64,000 nucleotides of DNA from Brachypterus glaber (taxonomy: Eukaryota; Arthropoda; Insecta; Coleoptera; Kateretidae): NCBI GenBank assembly GCA_958510825.1, contig OY294045.1, forward strand, positions 93,184,988 through 93,248,987, in the 5' to 3' direction. Below, one piece after another: positions 10,602 to 22,388 of the stretch (within the stretch, counting starts at the first letter, position 1; the number at the start of each line of letters is the position of its first letter). Under the pieces are notes generated by a model that was not told the DNA's origin, did no database searches, and saw only the letters and a list, made by a program, of their open reading frames with translations. A program made the position numbers and the translations under genes.

Positions 10602-11399
10602 TACTATTCTTGGAGTTTCTTGTCTTTTAAATATTCCCATTACTTTGAATTCTTCTTCTGGCAAGACGTGGTTTTAAAATTCATGGATTGTAGTTTAAAA
10701 ATTATAGAAATTTAAACACAAAGAATGCTCATAGAAGTATAATTACACATTTTTTTTTGAGAGAACAGCTTTATTTTAAAGTGTGACTAGAGGTGTCACA
10801 CTTAACTTAACAAAAACAATTGATTGAACCCGATGCTACGTCAAAAATTTTAGGTTAGCTTGACTTACAAGCAGATCCCCTGTCAACGCAGAGATTCTCC
10901 TTAAATAATTTGAGGTTATGTTTTTCTTCATACAACATTGCCCAATTTGTAAATTTAAAACAAGTATAATTGATAATCAAGGCTATGTTAGTCGAAATAG
11001 ACCTATAATAATAATAATAATTTCTTTTTAGTAATATTTATATTTACTGCACATTACTGATTATTTTTAACATAGGTCATCGCTTGTGTATTGATTTCAG
11101 ATACGTATTTAATGGCAACGCGTTGACTGGTACTCTATACAAAACGGGTGTTTCCACTCGCGTTCATGCAGCGTTTGGTTTTATTTATTTTTTATTTTTT
11201 TTATCTATTTCTTTTCATTATTTTTTGTAATCTTTTGGATTTAGATTTTAAAATATGAAATACTTTAAAATTAATTTAATTAGGTGGTTGTATATAAAAC
11301 TTTTGTTATTAAAATTTATTTTATAGTTACAGAATTTTTGTGTGTTACTTTACTTTTTTATTAAATTAAATTTGTATTAAATTTTATCCATTTTTTATG
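10602..11399. other. AT-rich DNA with one small hairpin
   Basis: The notable item is 'gtgtgactagaggtgtcacac' at about 10780-10801, an imperfect hairpin. No coding frame or repeat partner was identified. Confidence 0.4.
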
Positions 11400-11775
11400 G
11401 ATGGTGGAATAAGTGCGCGTGTGCTATAATAATGCGTTTAGACTCTTAAATAACACACCGAGATTTTTTAGTGCTAGTGAAATGTTTGGACTTTTTAGCT
11501 ATTCGTAGATTTCGGGCTTTTGGGTTCCGCGATCGGCTGTATAAATCTTCCAACCTCTTTATTGTGGCTCTGCTGAGGAGTGACATTCTATGGCGTTCCA
11601 ATCTATGGCAAACCTGGAGTAGAGTTTTAATGGGGGGACGGTAGCTCTTTTGAACTTTTGTATATTGGCTAATTATTAATTTTCTTGTAGATATTTTGTA
11701 TGTTTTGTATTTTTTTTTATATATGGCCCTCTGGGCTGGAATAGAGGATTGTTGTTATTATTATTATTATTTATT
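11400..11775 (+). repeat. Possible LINE 3' end with (tta) tail
   Basis: A moderately GC-richer segment ends with 'ggccctctgggctggaatag' and then a (tta)n run and 'tttgaataaa'. This arrangement resembles the 3' ends of non-LTR retrotransposons, but no protein segment could be read, so the call is tentative. Confidence 0.3.
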
Positions 11776-11840
11776 TGAATAAAATGCGACCCTGTACTCT
11801 TGAAAACTAATACACAAACTTCGACCTATAATTATAATTA

Positions 11841-12060
11841 TTAAAAACAGTTATTAAATTGTAAACCCGCCTCTGGAGCATCCGCATCCGATACAGGCTC
11901 ATAAAGTCTTGCCGCACGCCATTCATCTTGTTGCAGGATTTTTCCGGGCATAGTAAAGAAAAGACCGAGACACGTCTGGGTACCACCTGAGTCTCTGCAG
12001 GAGTTTATTGAAAAAGAATCGGCGGGACGTCGAAAATACAACATTCCATTTTACACTTCA
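11841..12060 (-). other. GC-richer island, unidentified; possible LTR or exon remnant
   Basis: A 67-codon minus frame (11841-12044) lies in a block much richer in G and C than its surroundings. Read on minus it contains 'caataaactcctgcag' followed by a GC-rich stretch, an arrangement that can mark the R/U5 part of an LTR. No second LTR, primer-binding site or conserved domain was found. Flanking splice sites are not convincing. Confidence 0.25.
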
Positions 12061-12230
12061 GCCAGTTTACAGCAAAACTCTCTGTTATTAAAGTTTTATT
12101 AAGACAGTCCCTTAGTTTATATGTATTTGCATAAAAGTGTAACTTAATAATATAAATGTGTTAAACTGAGTAAAAAGTAAAAAATAAAAAATACTTAAGT
12201 CTAATTATTCAAACAATAATAGAAAAAAAT

Positions 12231-13030
12231 ACACTGCCCAGTAAAAGAGCTTTCCCATTTTACACCTCCGCGCGTAAAATGAATTTTTTATCATCAGATT
12301 CACTTTCAGCGACCATAAAAACCTTAATATACCAATTTTCACGAAAACTACCCTCTGCCCCTTTGCGAGTGAAGTTAGAATTTTGTTATAATCAGATTCC
12401 CTTTCAACAACCTCAAAAACCCCAATATACCAATTTTCACGAAAACTACCCCTCACCCCTCAGGGGGTGGATTTAGAATATTTTTATTATCAGATTCACT
12501 TTCAGCAACCTCAAAAACCCCAATACTCCAGTTTTCACGAAAACTACTCCCCACCCCTCAGGGGTGAAATTAAGAAAAAAAAATGTTATAATAAAAATCA
12601 ATTTCACGCGCGGAGGTGAAAAATGGGAAAGCTCTTTTACTGAGCAGTGTTTTATTATCATATTTAGTTTCAGCAACCTTGAAAATCCCTATATACCAAC
12701 TTTCAGAAAATCACCCCCCACCCCCTGGGGGTAGGGGTAGAGTTAGACCATTTTATTATCAGATTCACTTCCAGCAACCTCAAAAACGGCAATATACCAA
12801 TTTTTACAAAAAATTACCCCCACCCCTAAGGGGGTGGGTTTCAAAAAATATATTTCAAGATTCATTTTTATCAACCTCAAAAACCCCTATCTACAAATTT
12901 TCACGAAAATTTGGAAAACATTTCAAAATATTTACCCCCTCACCCCCTCGGGGGTGGAGTCAGAGAAATTTTATTATCAGATTCAATTTCAGCAACCTTA
13001 AAAACCTCTATATAGCAATTTTAAATTTTT
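12231..13030. repeat. ~100-bp minisatellite overlapping a 47-bp-TIR element
   Basis: About seven units are present, each with a 'tcagattcactttcagcaac' type start, 'caatataccaatttt' and a C-rich then G-rich palindrome such as ccacccctcagggggtgg. They start near 12286, 12391, 12490, 12656, 12757, 12860 and 12976. The segment 12231-12652 is bounded by inverted 47-bp ends (cactgcycagtaaaagagct...). Three units lie inside these ends and four outside. The array and the TIR element thus share one internal sequence. The Pro-rich plus frame across 12616-13035 follows from the repeat and is not a gene. Confidence 0.7.
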
Positions 13031-13159
13031 TATAAAAAAATGTATTTTTCCCCATTTGCCGCACGCCAATGTTCACCAAAAACAATCCCGAGCGAGAACT
13101 TTTGGTAACATACCTGTATGCCAAAATTCGAGTCTCTAGCGTTCTTAAGTTATCGTGCT

Positions 13160-13300
13160 TACAAGATTTCTCGGACAGACCGATCGACCGACCGATCGAC
13201 CGACAATTTTTTTTTTTTTTTGCTTGAAATTGATTTATATCGACATAAAACGTCATAAAACGCAAAAATTCGCAAAAAAAAAATTGAAAAATTTTGCACG
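13160..13300. repeat. gacc/gatc tetranucleotide tract plus T-run module
   Basis: A cgaccgaccgatcgaccgac tract is followed by a T-run and then 'gaaattgatttatatcgac...aaaacgtc'. The same layout, with gacagacagacggac as the tract, occurs at about 16150-16240, 16410-16500 and 59490-59580. A related tract lies at 32630-32700. Confidence 0.5.
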
Positions 13301-13420
13301 AATAAAAGGCTTTCCGAAATTTTGAAAATTTTCAAAATGGGAAAGCAAAAAAGACAAAATATTTGGGGTAATGGTCGTAAACCAATTTTCATATTTGGAA
13401 AGGTTAATTACCAACTCTAA

Positions 13421-13531
13421 GGGAACGTTCAAGTATTACGTAACGCAAATTTTGATCATTTTGGACCCCCACCCCCCCTGTAATGCTATTTTCCTCTACC
13501 ATTAACATGGGCGTAACACTCCAAAATGATG
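13421..13531. mobile_element. One-ended copy of the 2620-2773 MITE
   Basis: It starts with the full TIR GGGAACGTTCAAGTATTACG and follows the reverse complement of the 2620 element through 'ggacccccaccccccctg' and 'accattaacatgggcgtaac'. It then breaks off before the other TIR, so it is a truncated relic that cannot be mobilised. Confidence 0.75.
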
Positions 13532-14467
13532 AAAAATATAAAAAAAAATTAAATCCTTTGATATATTGTGCTATAGAAGTACATATACACCGCATATTTT
13601 AGAGGTGATTAGAGATCCTTGCTATATTTGAGAGTTCTGTCACTACAAAATGTTCAGAATATATCGCGTTAAAAATTTCAGATCAACCAAAGAACAAAAA
13701 AATTAAAAAACTAGTTTTAAATGTAGATACAATTTGTTTCTTATTTTTATAGTTTAGCAACATAGAGAAGAAAAGAGGACTAAAAGTCCAGCCTGCGCAA
13801 GAATATTTTGTGATAGAACGGGGCAGCGAAATGACGTAAAGCAATATATCTGACCTTGCGCAGCTGTGAAATGCTTTCGGTCGTAAAACAATTCGTCACC
13901 CCACTATTAATTTGTCTTATCTCCAAAAATCCCCCAGTAAAAATCTTAAAATGTCCGAAAATAGAGATTTGGCAAACCAATACTGGGGTGACGAATAATT
14001 AGTAGTTTGTTTATACTGTCAGTACCGTCAGATCGTCGTTTGTTTCTGTTCATTTTTATACTTCTACTGTGTTTTAATTGTTTTTTGCTGCATTTGTTTA
14101 TAACTTTAAACATGACCTGTATTGTTTCTTTTATTAAGAGCAAAGGGTCAATCCTTGGTAAACTCAAAGTAGATGTAGAAAATCCCGAAATTCAAACACG
14201 CCTCGAAAAATTCTTATAAAATAATTAAAAAAACAATTTCGACGTTTCTTCGTAGATATTTATAGTTTTTTGTTGAATTTATTACATTTTTTATTTGACA
14301 CATAAAACTAAGGTTAAAAATACTTGTCAAAAACAACAATAGTAGTGCGCATGTGCAAGTTTATTTCAGATGCGCTAGGCACATTTATCACAGTATTCCG
14401 CAACGGCTTTGGAGGTCTTTCCTTGTCTATGTTTAGCAATCACTGCTACAAAAAAAATATATTAAAA
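13532..14467. other. AT-rich DNA with two short inverted pairs
   Basis: ctgcgcaag (about 13792) pairs with cttgcgcag (about 13853). aattcgtcaccccactatt (about 13889) pairs imperfectly with aatactggggtgacgaat (about 13979-13997). The overlapping frames at 13946-14219 on both strands show no recognisable domain. Confidence 0.4.
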
Positions 14468-14552
14468 AGACTGTGTTCTCAGTGTAAAATTATTAGCAAG
14501 ACTGAAAAAGACTGTGTTCTCAGTGTAAATTTATTAGCAAGACTGAAAAAGA
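14468..14552. repeat. Two-copy tandem duplication, ~42-bp unit
   Basis: The unit 'aaaagactgtgttctcagtg...' is present twice back to back with two or three differences. It lies within a plus frame at 14324-14569 that has no recognisable domain. Confidence 0.75.
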
Positions 14553-15109
14553 TAAAAGTGACGTTGTAACAATATTACAATTTAATATTTTTAAACATAT
14601 AAAAGTTATGTTTTAATTAAACTTTGTCTATAACAAAGCCGTTGTAAAACTTTATTATGGTATTATAAATAAATATAAGAAAATATGCTTAGTGCTTTAT
14701 GTTAAGACAGTCTTATAATGTTATTAAAAAAATGTTATGCTTTATTTTAGACTATAATAAAAAGTAGAAAATATAAAATACAAAATTAATGTTAGCGCTT
14801 CCGCCAAAATTGCAAATCTATACTAAACAGTTGCAGTTGCAAGCACCTTGTCAAAACATCGGCATTAGGCAAAAGTTGGCAAAGTTACATTGAAGGGGGA
14901 TAATACCACAGTAATGCATGATAATATAACTTGCACGCAGGCCAAATGCCCATTGTGCATACTACCTTCTGTGGACCACCGGCTTATAGTGACTTCCGAA
15001 CCACTGTTTGTAAGGCATAGATACAATTTTTGTCCAACAATTCTTTTTTATAGAAATTGAACAAGCTATTATATCTGCCACCTAGTTTAATCTAAGGCAA
15101 GTAGATTCA
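14553..15109. other. AT-rich DNA with a short repeat end
   Basis: 'gttgcaagcaccttgtcaaa' at about 14835 matches the 5' end of the elements at 15605 and 58945, but the rest of that element does not follow. Otherwise nothing was recognised. Confidence 0.45.
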
Positions 15110-15421
15110 AATTCAACAATTCAGGATAAGATCGCAAAGAGAGCATCCTTACTGTATAGTCGGCCACAATTCTCCATGTCACAAGGAGAGCAGCCATACT
15201 GTGTAGACCTGGAATCCTTTGCTAATGACCCTGAGATCACAATAGTCGGCCACAATTCTCCATGCCACAAAGAGAGCAGCCATAATGTACAGTCGGACAC
15301 AAATCTATTTGTCCCATCGCATGAACTAAATAATTTGTCTTCCACCGCGGGGACTTGAACCCACGCTCTAGCCGTGACGAAGCAAATATCAAATGTGCTT
15401 AAACCGCCACGGCCACCACCT
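15110..15421 (-). mobile_element. Second tRNA-derived SINE family, minus strand
   Basis: Read on minus from about 15421, a GC-rich tRNA-like head 'ggtggccgtggcggtttaag' is followed by a B box 'gggttcaagtcc' (15351-15364). A ~230-bp body follows. The body contains a tandem repeat: 'gtcggccacaattctccatg' begins near 15159 and again near 15245, offset 86 bp, with a partial third copy. The tRNA similarity is visible in the box sequences and their spacing; the parent isotype was not determined. The 122-codon minus frame across it is a by-product. No second copy was found in the window. Confidence 0.7.
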
Positions 15422-15604
15422 ATCCCGGTATTAGGCACTTGAAACGTTATGAAAAGAGAAGTTGTGTGATCACGTGAATAGGCAACCATTAATTTATTAA
15501 AGTTTGAAAGTCTGTATCACCAAAACGTTATATTCCTGCAAAAAGTGTATATAACATTTTTTAAAGGGCTTATAAACACCTTTCTTTTAAAATATAATAT
15601 TTTG

Positions 15605-16570
15605 ACTAGATCAAACGTTGCAAGCACCCTGTCAAAACATCGGCACTATTGTACACCAGGGCCATCTAGTTTGTAAATTTCAAACTAGGTGTTTTGTTTG
15701 ATTTTAAATTCTGTATCTTTAAAACATTATATTCTAGCAAAAAACTGTATGTAACATTTTTTTATAGGGCTTAAAAAAACTTTTATTTAAAATATAATTT
15801 TTTGAAATCGGGTTATAAATATGTGAGATATGCTAAAAAAAACCTTTTACTGCTTTAAAGGCCAATATTTCGAAAACAATGCGTTTTAGGAAAACGTTGT
15901 TTATAACATTTTTAGGCCAATTTAAAATTATCTGTTATATAAGTGCTAAATTAACCAAATACAATAATAATTGGATTAATTATAAACAAAAAACGCTAAA
16001 AATAGGAGTTTTACCCTATTTTTACCCCCTTACCCCCAATCGTTTACCCCCAAAATCTAATCAGCTCTTCGGAATACGATAAGAAACAATATGCAAAAAA
16101 CCGCAAGTCGATATCTCATGTAGAAATGGAGTTAGAGAGTTTACACCCAGACAGACAGACAGACGGACGCAAATTTTTTTTTTACTGATTTCGACTCGGA
16201 AAGGTCTAAAACGTCGAGAAATGTGAAAAAAAAACATGGTAAAAGATTTTGACTTTTCGGCGAGGAGTTTTACCCTATTTTTACCCCCTTACCCCTAATC
16301 GTTTACCCCCAAAATATAATCAGCTCTTCGGAATACGATAAGAAACAATATGCAAAAAACCGCAAGTCGATATCTCATGTAGAAATGTGGAGTTAGAGAG
16401 TTTACACCCAGACAGACAGACGGACGCAACATTTTTTTTACTGATTTCGACGACTCGGAAAGGTCTAAAACGTCGAGAAATGTGAAAAAAAAAACATGGT
16501 AAAAGATTTTGACTTTTCGGCGAAGATTTCAATACATCGGCACTCTTAGTAGCACTAAATACCGATGTAA
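15605..16570 (+). mobile_element. Retroposon-like element, copy with internal duplication
   Basis: Homologous to 58945-59640, running from 'gttgcaagcaccctgtcaaa' to a terminal hairpin (tacatcggcact...accgatgta). Here the segment from 'gagttttaccctatttttac' to the T-run is present twice (about 16007-16240 and 16264-16500). The (gaca)n tract and 'cgacttttcggc'-type words occur in both. No target duplication was found around this copy, unlike 58945. Confidence 0.6.
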
Positions 16571-17652
16571 TAAACTGAAAATAGTACAAAATTGCACAAA
16601 TGTGCAATTAAGTTTTGAGATTTTGATTATTTTGTTATTATATTTGTAATTAGTTTGCATTTATTTTCAGTGATTATGAAAAGTACCTACAAAAGTTTAA
16701 AATAAAAGTTACAATAAGTTTGGTTTGTAATGTACAGTCATCGGCGAATTTCCAGTGCTCGCATAGGCGCCGCGTCGATTCTAGCGTTGACACGAGGTTT
16801 TAAATATTTACATTTTTTTTTTTTTTTTGATTTTTTTTAATAATTCCATTTAAACGAGTCAGGTGGGAAAAAAGTTATCGATAAATAAAAATTAAAAACT
16901 TTCGTATTCTTAAAAGATAAAAATCGAATATTGTTTTTTTCTTCGAAAAACACCGATATATATATACATATTTATAGTTAATATGTATAGTCAATATTGT
17001 TGTGTGTAACAAATTAGTCGTCAAATGTTTTGATTTAGTGACCTTTATAAAAATTTCCCTCATAATTCGGCAAAATTATTCCGTAAGTGTTTATTTTCAA
17101 CGTTGATGAGTCCTAACTGAGTTTATGCAGATTACTGGTAATGTAATGGTTTTTCAGTTTTATTAATGTACTTTTAGTGTAACAAAAAATTATTTTTGAT
17201 AAAAAAACTTTTAAAGATAACCAGGGTACCTTTTTATAAGTTTTTATTCATATAAAATTAAGCAGTATAAAATATTTATTACAGCAAAGAAAAGTTTTCA
17301 AAAGGTTGATAAAGTTCGTAACCTTATAAACTTATTTACCTAATAAAACACAAGCGAGAAAATCTTTGAATGTTAAATGAAAACCATCGAACGGCATTTC
17401 CATACCAAAGTTTTAAATTAATGTTTTTCCTTTAAGCTTGGTGAATAATAAGGTGAAACCTAATTATTTGCTACATTAACCTAAAAACGATTTCTTAATC
17501 CTTACAGCAATCAGCACCGAGTATAAAACCGTAAAAGTAAATTTTAATATAGGTCAGGGTTTCTTTTAAGTTAGGAAAATAATATAAGAAGTTTTCAAGT
17601 GTTCCCATTATTGTTGACATGTGTGCAACTAAAGTTTTAATTTTTTTTTATT
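16571..17652. other. AT-rich DNA, nothing recognised
   Basis: A single GC-richer patch at about 16738-16795 (gcgccgcgtcg) has no open frame of note. The rest is AT-rich with no repeat partner identified. Confidence 0.45.
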
Positions 17653-17840
17653 TTGACCAAAAATTCGTAATCTAAGACCCCGAAAACCCCCTGATACCGA
17701 TTTTGGTTCGAATCGGCTAGAAATTACAAAAGTCGTCCGTCATATTTGCGCCGCCATTTTGTTTTTTTAAATTTTATCAAAAAATTCGTAATCTACGACC
17801 CCGAAAACCCCCTGATACCGATTTTGGTTCAAATCGGCCA
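17653..17840. repeat. Two-copy direct repeat, ~67 bp, offset ~121 bp
   Basis: 'ttcgtaatctaagaccccga...ttttggttcgaatcggc' is repeated with few changes. The plus frame at 17746-18000 crosses the second copy and shows no domain. Confidence 0.7.
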
Positions 17841-17954
17841 GATTGACGTATTTTTTACAAAAAATGGATGTTTCAAAATCCAAATTGGTGCATGGACTAG
17901 GACTAGGACAAAAAACGTTTTATGTGAAAATAAAGGGATCAAATTTCCAAAAAA

Positions 17955-18463
17955 TCTGTGTAATCTTTTTGTAATTTTATTCTTGGATTATAATTCCTGA
18001 GGTCAAAATACATAAAAAATATTGTAACACTGTAATACTGTAACCGTTTCCGAGAAAAATCCATTTGAAGGGGAAATTTCACGATTTAAGGGCAAAAAAT
18101 TAAATAATAAAACGTTGAAAACCAAAATTTCAATGATGCAGGGTATATATACAGGTACTTCCAAAAAACAATCCTAAGGGAGCTATGGTCTCCTAAAAAT
18201 GCACCATTAAAATACATTTTTCGACTTACATGTATAAAAACTTTTTTTCTTGGTTTTTGATATAGAACAAACCTGCATTATTTAAATTTTGGTTTTAAAC
18301 ATATTAGTTCTTAATTTTTCGTCCTCGATCGATCCTGAAATTTCACCTTCAAATGATTTTTTCTCGAAAACGGTTAACCCTGCAGTATTAGAACAAGAGT
18401 ACCTTTTATATGTATTTTGACCTGAGAAATCATATTCCAAAAATTACAAAAAAGTTACACAGA
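17955..18463. repeat. Foldback element with ~180-bp diverged arms
   Basis: The left arm starts tctgtgtaatctttttgtaa and the right arm ends ttacaaaaaagttacacaga. The arms stay recognisable inward to 'gatgcaggg' and 'cctgcatta', with a ~100-bp centre. There is no coding capacity. The next 130 bases (18520-18660) belong to another dispersed family, seen again at 25490-25745. Confidence 0.65.
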
Positions 18464-18900
18464 AAAAAGTTTGGGACAAAAAAGTAATAAGGCTTCCCAG
18501 TTTCGCACACCCCTGTTTAAAATATCTACATGAAGATATCATACGAAGAAGGGTTAGTTTACGTTCAAAACCTCGTTGCTGTACCTCAAGTTATTAAGTT
18601 TTATATTTTTATATGTAGAACACCCCCTTAAAATTAATGAGATCATTTACTGGACATCCTGTATTATGCTTTGTTACTAAAATATTTTTTTTTTATTTAT
18701 TTTGTGAGATATCTAAAAAATAGGGGTAGTCCACATCAGTACCATCTTTTTGGAAATGCAAACTTTTTACTTAAATCACCATAAAAAGAAAAGTGCCAAA
18801 AAAAGAAAGGGTAAACTTTAAAAAAATATGCCCCATCTATGTTTATATTTAAAAAAATATTCCTCAATAATTTTAATTTGTTTTCTTATAAAATATTATA

Positions 18901-19429
18901 ATTTTTTCTATTTTGCGACTCTTATAAGCTCATAATCACACGCACTTTGCGTGTTCTTATAGGCCCATAAGAGGTCTCTACTTTTTTTTTTCTGTTGGGT
19001 TGGCAACATACAAAAGCATATCTCTTGAAGTTTTGAGTGCAAATGTCAATGTCGATTTAAAGTTTAATTTTTTACAAAAATTTCTGTTTGCGTTATTTTT
19101 TACCGTGTTAAAATTGTGGACTGGTTAATTGCAGTGAAAAAAGAAGAGACTGTAAAATATATCAAAATATCATTTGTCCTTAGAATTTTAAACATAGTGT
19201 AAACTGTAATGCCAACCCAAAACAAAAATCCCTAAATCAGTCATCAATTTAAATGTAATTTTTTTTAAATTTTAGACCAAAATAGAAAAAATTGTATAAA
19301 GCACTCATTTCATAACACGTTTTTAGAGCACTAGTACTTTAGAAAACTCGCTGCAAGCGGCTCGTCTTCTAAACTTGTACTCGTGCGCTAAAAACGTATG
19401 TTATGAAACTAGTACTTTAATATACTATT
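18901..19429 (+). mobile_element. ~530-bp hairpin-ended repeat, copy A
   Basis: One of five copies (also 30891, 42553 minus, 43855, 47385 minus). It begins tttctattttgcgactctta and includes 'cacacgcac...gcgtgttcttata'. It ends in a ~120-bp hairpin whose tip is cgctgcaagcggc, bordered by tttaatatactatt. Near the end 'gcaaaatagaaaaaat' is the reverse complement of the start, so the hairpin lies outside an inner inverted repeat. There is no coding frame. The superfamily is not recognised. Confidence 0.7.
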
Positions 19430-19816
19430 GATTTAATGGGTATTTTACAATCAGCGCCTTTACGCAATTGTTTTTTTAGTGTAGGGACCAGCTTGTATCA
19501 AACAGCACACCAAATGCAATTTGCCAATTTGACATAATTGAGTTTAACGCTATATTTGTACACCACTTTTCTGCACATATGCTAAATTTTCCACTGCTTT
19601 TAATCTAAACAGACCTTTGTTCGAGCGCTTAAACAAATATTTTAAAACAATTTATAAGCGCCCGTCTGTTTGCAGAATCCAGTTTTTTTTAAACAGAATT
19701 CTCATTAAAACTAGATTAGCCGTAAAACGGTAAATATAAGGAAAACGTTACCTCCGCAGTAAACGTTTTGATGTACAACAATGTTAACAATTGTTAAACT
19801 GCACAAATACACAAAA
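19430..19816. other. Moderately AT-rich DNA, nothing recognised
   Basis: No frame, TIR or tandem repeat was identified in this stretch between two repeat elements. Confidence 0.45.
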
Positions 19817-20409
19817 ACCAAATTTTATTATCTTAACTATAACATACTAGTATGGTTTGAAAAGTGTAGTTTAAATGACGTCATAGTTAGTTGGTAAAGT
19901 AAAAGTAAAATCTTTTTAGAGGTTAAAAGTTGATTGAGTTGTTTATTTTGCAATATTTGAAATTGAGAACCAAAAATGAGGTCTACAAGGAAAAAATTAG
20001 ACTTGTCCAAGAACATTTTTGCATAAAGCTTATAAATTACTTACTTTTATTTAACTCATTTATCGTATCTATATTATCCACGAATGATATGTGACGATTG
20101 TTTAAAATAATTTCAATAGAATTCATTCTTGCCGAGATTCTTGCAAAAGTGGCAAAACAATCTTGTACATAAGTCCGGCTTCCATAAAAACACTAACCTC
20201 TTCTTCGTCGAAAAGATATGATTCGGAAAGGACAGAAATATGATAGAAAAGGATAGAAATACGTACTATGCGAGCAAACCACCTAGGGGTACATGGTTAC
20301 TAAGAATAGTAAGTGTGACGTCATTGTTTGTTGTAGTTGACTAATAAAATGTGTGTAGTATGCTGTTCTTTATACTAGTATGTTATAGTTTCGATAATAA
20401 AATTTGGTT
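19817..20409. mobile_element. ~593-bp TIR element, copy 1
   Basis: The ends ACCAAATTTTATTATCTTAA and its near complement (gataataaaatttggt) give TIRs of about 36 bp that also contain 'aacatactagtat'. Two tgacgtca palindromes lie just inside. A ~620-bp copy lies at 44820-45439 in the same orientation. There is no transposase frame, and the target duplication is unclear. Confidence 0.7.
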
Positions 20410-20932
20410 ATAGTTACAGCTGCGGGTTTCTGCTGTATTTTTTTCCATATTTTTTATGTATAAGCGAACATTTGACCTAATAAAACCTACTAACTACACA
20501 TGTGAACTTTTGACCTAATAAAAACTATAGCTTTTTGTTGGAATTAAATTCATTTTTTTTACATAATAGTTTTACATAAACCAATAATTACACTGGTCTA
20601 CAAATGTTATTTACCGGCTACCTTTTAGTTGCGTCTGGCTATATTTAATGCGCTGATTTCGGAACCTTTTCCGTTTTTCTCGATCAGCTCGTTTTTTGAG
20701 ATATACAGTGTTTTATTGCCTCTATTTGTAGTAAAAAAAATAATAAGGGTCTAATTAGTTTTTTTTTTTGCAGTGGATTGGTTCTCTACTAATAGGGCTC
20801 GAAGCCAAAAAAAGCAGATTTAAAATATCTTACACCTTAATTTTTTTTACTGCAAGTATAGGCAAAAAACCACTATGCTTTATATCTAAAAAACGAGCTC
20901 TATTTTTAGATTAAACCGTTAATTTTAATTAA
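20410..20932. other. AT-rich DNA, nothing recognised
   Basis: No coding frame or repeat partner was seen. The last three bases (taa) are the left target duplication of the next MITE. Confidence 0.45.
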
Positions 20933-21666
20933 GGGGCTGTCCATATATTACATAACGCAATTTAAAAAAAAAATTGACCCCCCCCCTGTGTAACAAACTG
21001 TCACATTTACCAACACCCCCCCCCCCTGTGTAACGCGTAACAATATAAAATTTTTGTTTCGCAATAAATTTAACTGTATTCTCACTATTGATTCGTTTTT
21101 CTCGACAAAACAAACATGAACCTAAAATATATTATAACATAACCCAAAACAAAAATTACACGAAAAAATCACTCAAACTTTAAAAAAAAAATTCATAATC
21201 AATATCACACAGGGAAAAAATACTAGGTACCTCTTTTTACACTGAGTGTCACATATAACACGTATATTGTTTATGCACAGGTACAGAAAATAGTACACAC
21301 ATTGGTGTTCTGTAAGTACATATTCCGCGCGAAAATGTATCATCGCCGATGATTCATCGGCAAGATCACGCCAGAACAGGGCCGTAATTTTTTTTTTTTA
21401 ATATCAATGTCAACCGTTTTTTACCGATTACAATATTATTTAAATATGCATAGTTTCGTCAATTTTTGTGTGAAAAAGGGAATTATGGCCACTAAATAGT
21501 AATTTATGTTGAAATAAAAATACATCTACCAAGCTTAGGAAATAAACATTAAATTTATTAAATTTCGTTACGTAACGTTTACCTAGACCCCCCCTCCTCC
21601 CTGTCAAAAACTGTAACAATTTCTCTGACCCCCCCCTAGGCGCGTAACGTAATATATGGACAGCCC
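20933..21666. mobile_element. Harbinger-like MITE, copy 1
   Basis: The left end starts GGGGCTGTCCATATATTACA and the right end is its complement (...gtaatatatggacagccc). TAA flanks both sides (20930-20932, 21667-21669). A 3-bp TWA duplication with a G-rich TIR start fits the PIF/Harbinger superfamily. Poly-C tracts lie next to both TIRs. The inside holds a short hairpin around 'catcgccgatgattcatcgg'. A 721-bp copy lies at 28993. It has no transposase, so movement would need one in trans. Confidence 0.8.
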
Positions 21667-21669
21667 TAA

Positions 21670-22388
21670 TAAACAAGAGAATGTAATGTTTGTTTGAACT
21701 AACCTGTTATATTTATTTATCATAAAAATGTTACTTTATTACATAAGAACCATAATACGTAACATTTTTTTAGTTCATTTTTGACCCCCTAGTAATTATT
21801 TTTGACAATTTTTAGAATGACTACGTGGCTATAAGCTTGTTCCCTTATGTACCCTTCTTCTTACCCCCCACCCCTACTTAGTTTTGTCACATTATCCATT
21901 TTTTTTTAAATATTTTTTTTTCATAATATCCCTATTTATTCTACCTATGAATTTAAAGTTTCTATGTTTTAAGTTGGGTATTTTTTAACTAATATTGAGT
22001 CACCGAATCCAAATTTGTCCTTGGAATATTTTTGTCTCCCATGATTTTAGAACAAAAGAGGGATAAAATAATGATTTTTTAATATTTTTATCTTATTTTT
22101 ATCAGAAAACATAGGTAATAGAAATATTCTGAGGCCAGATTCGGTTTCAGCGATCCAAAATTAGTTAAAAAACATATGACTCCAATCGGGGCAAGAAACC
22201 GTGTTGCCTACTGTTATTACATTTTTGCTTTTAATTTGATATCTACATTACAAGTAAACAAATTGTACAAAAAGTGTCTTCCAAATTCAAACAAAAAGTA
22301 AATAACTGCGAGCTATGTAAAACACATAATTTAAAAAATCGAAAATTTTAATTTCTTTAGGGAAATGTTTTATTTTATTTTAACTTAC
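21670..22388. other. Probable intron DNA with a diverged inverted repeat
   Basis: 'tttttaactaatattgagtc' near 21987 and its diverged complement near 22155-22175 suggest a decayed TIR pair. Part of the same word recurs near 34610-34660. The stretch lies directly downstream (minus strand) of the donor site of the coding exon. Confidence 0.4.

Noticed and set aside
11841..12060. Possible host exon or LTR
   Set aside because: GC-rich and open on minus, but splice borders are unconvincing and no paired LTR or primer-binding site was seen; kept only as an unidentified island.
12616..13035. 139-codon Pro-rich plus frame
   Set aside because: It follows the ~100-bp minisatellite unit and has no domain or splice context.
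15121..15489. 122-codon minus frame
   Set aside because: It coincides with a tRNA-derived SINE body and its 86-bp tandem repeat; no protein similarity recognised.
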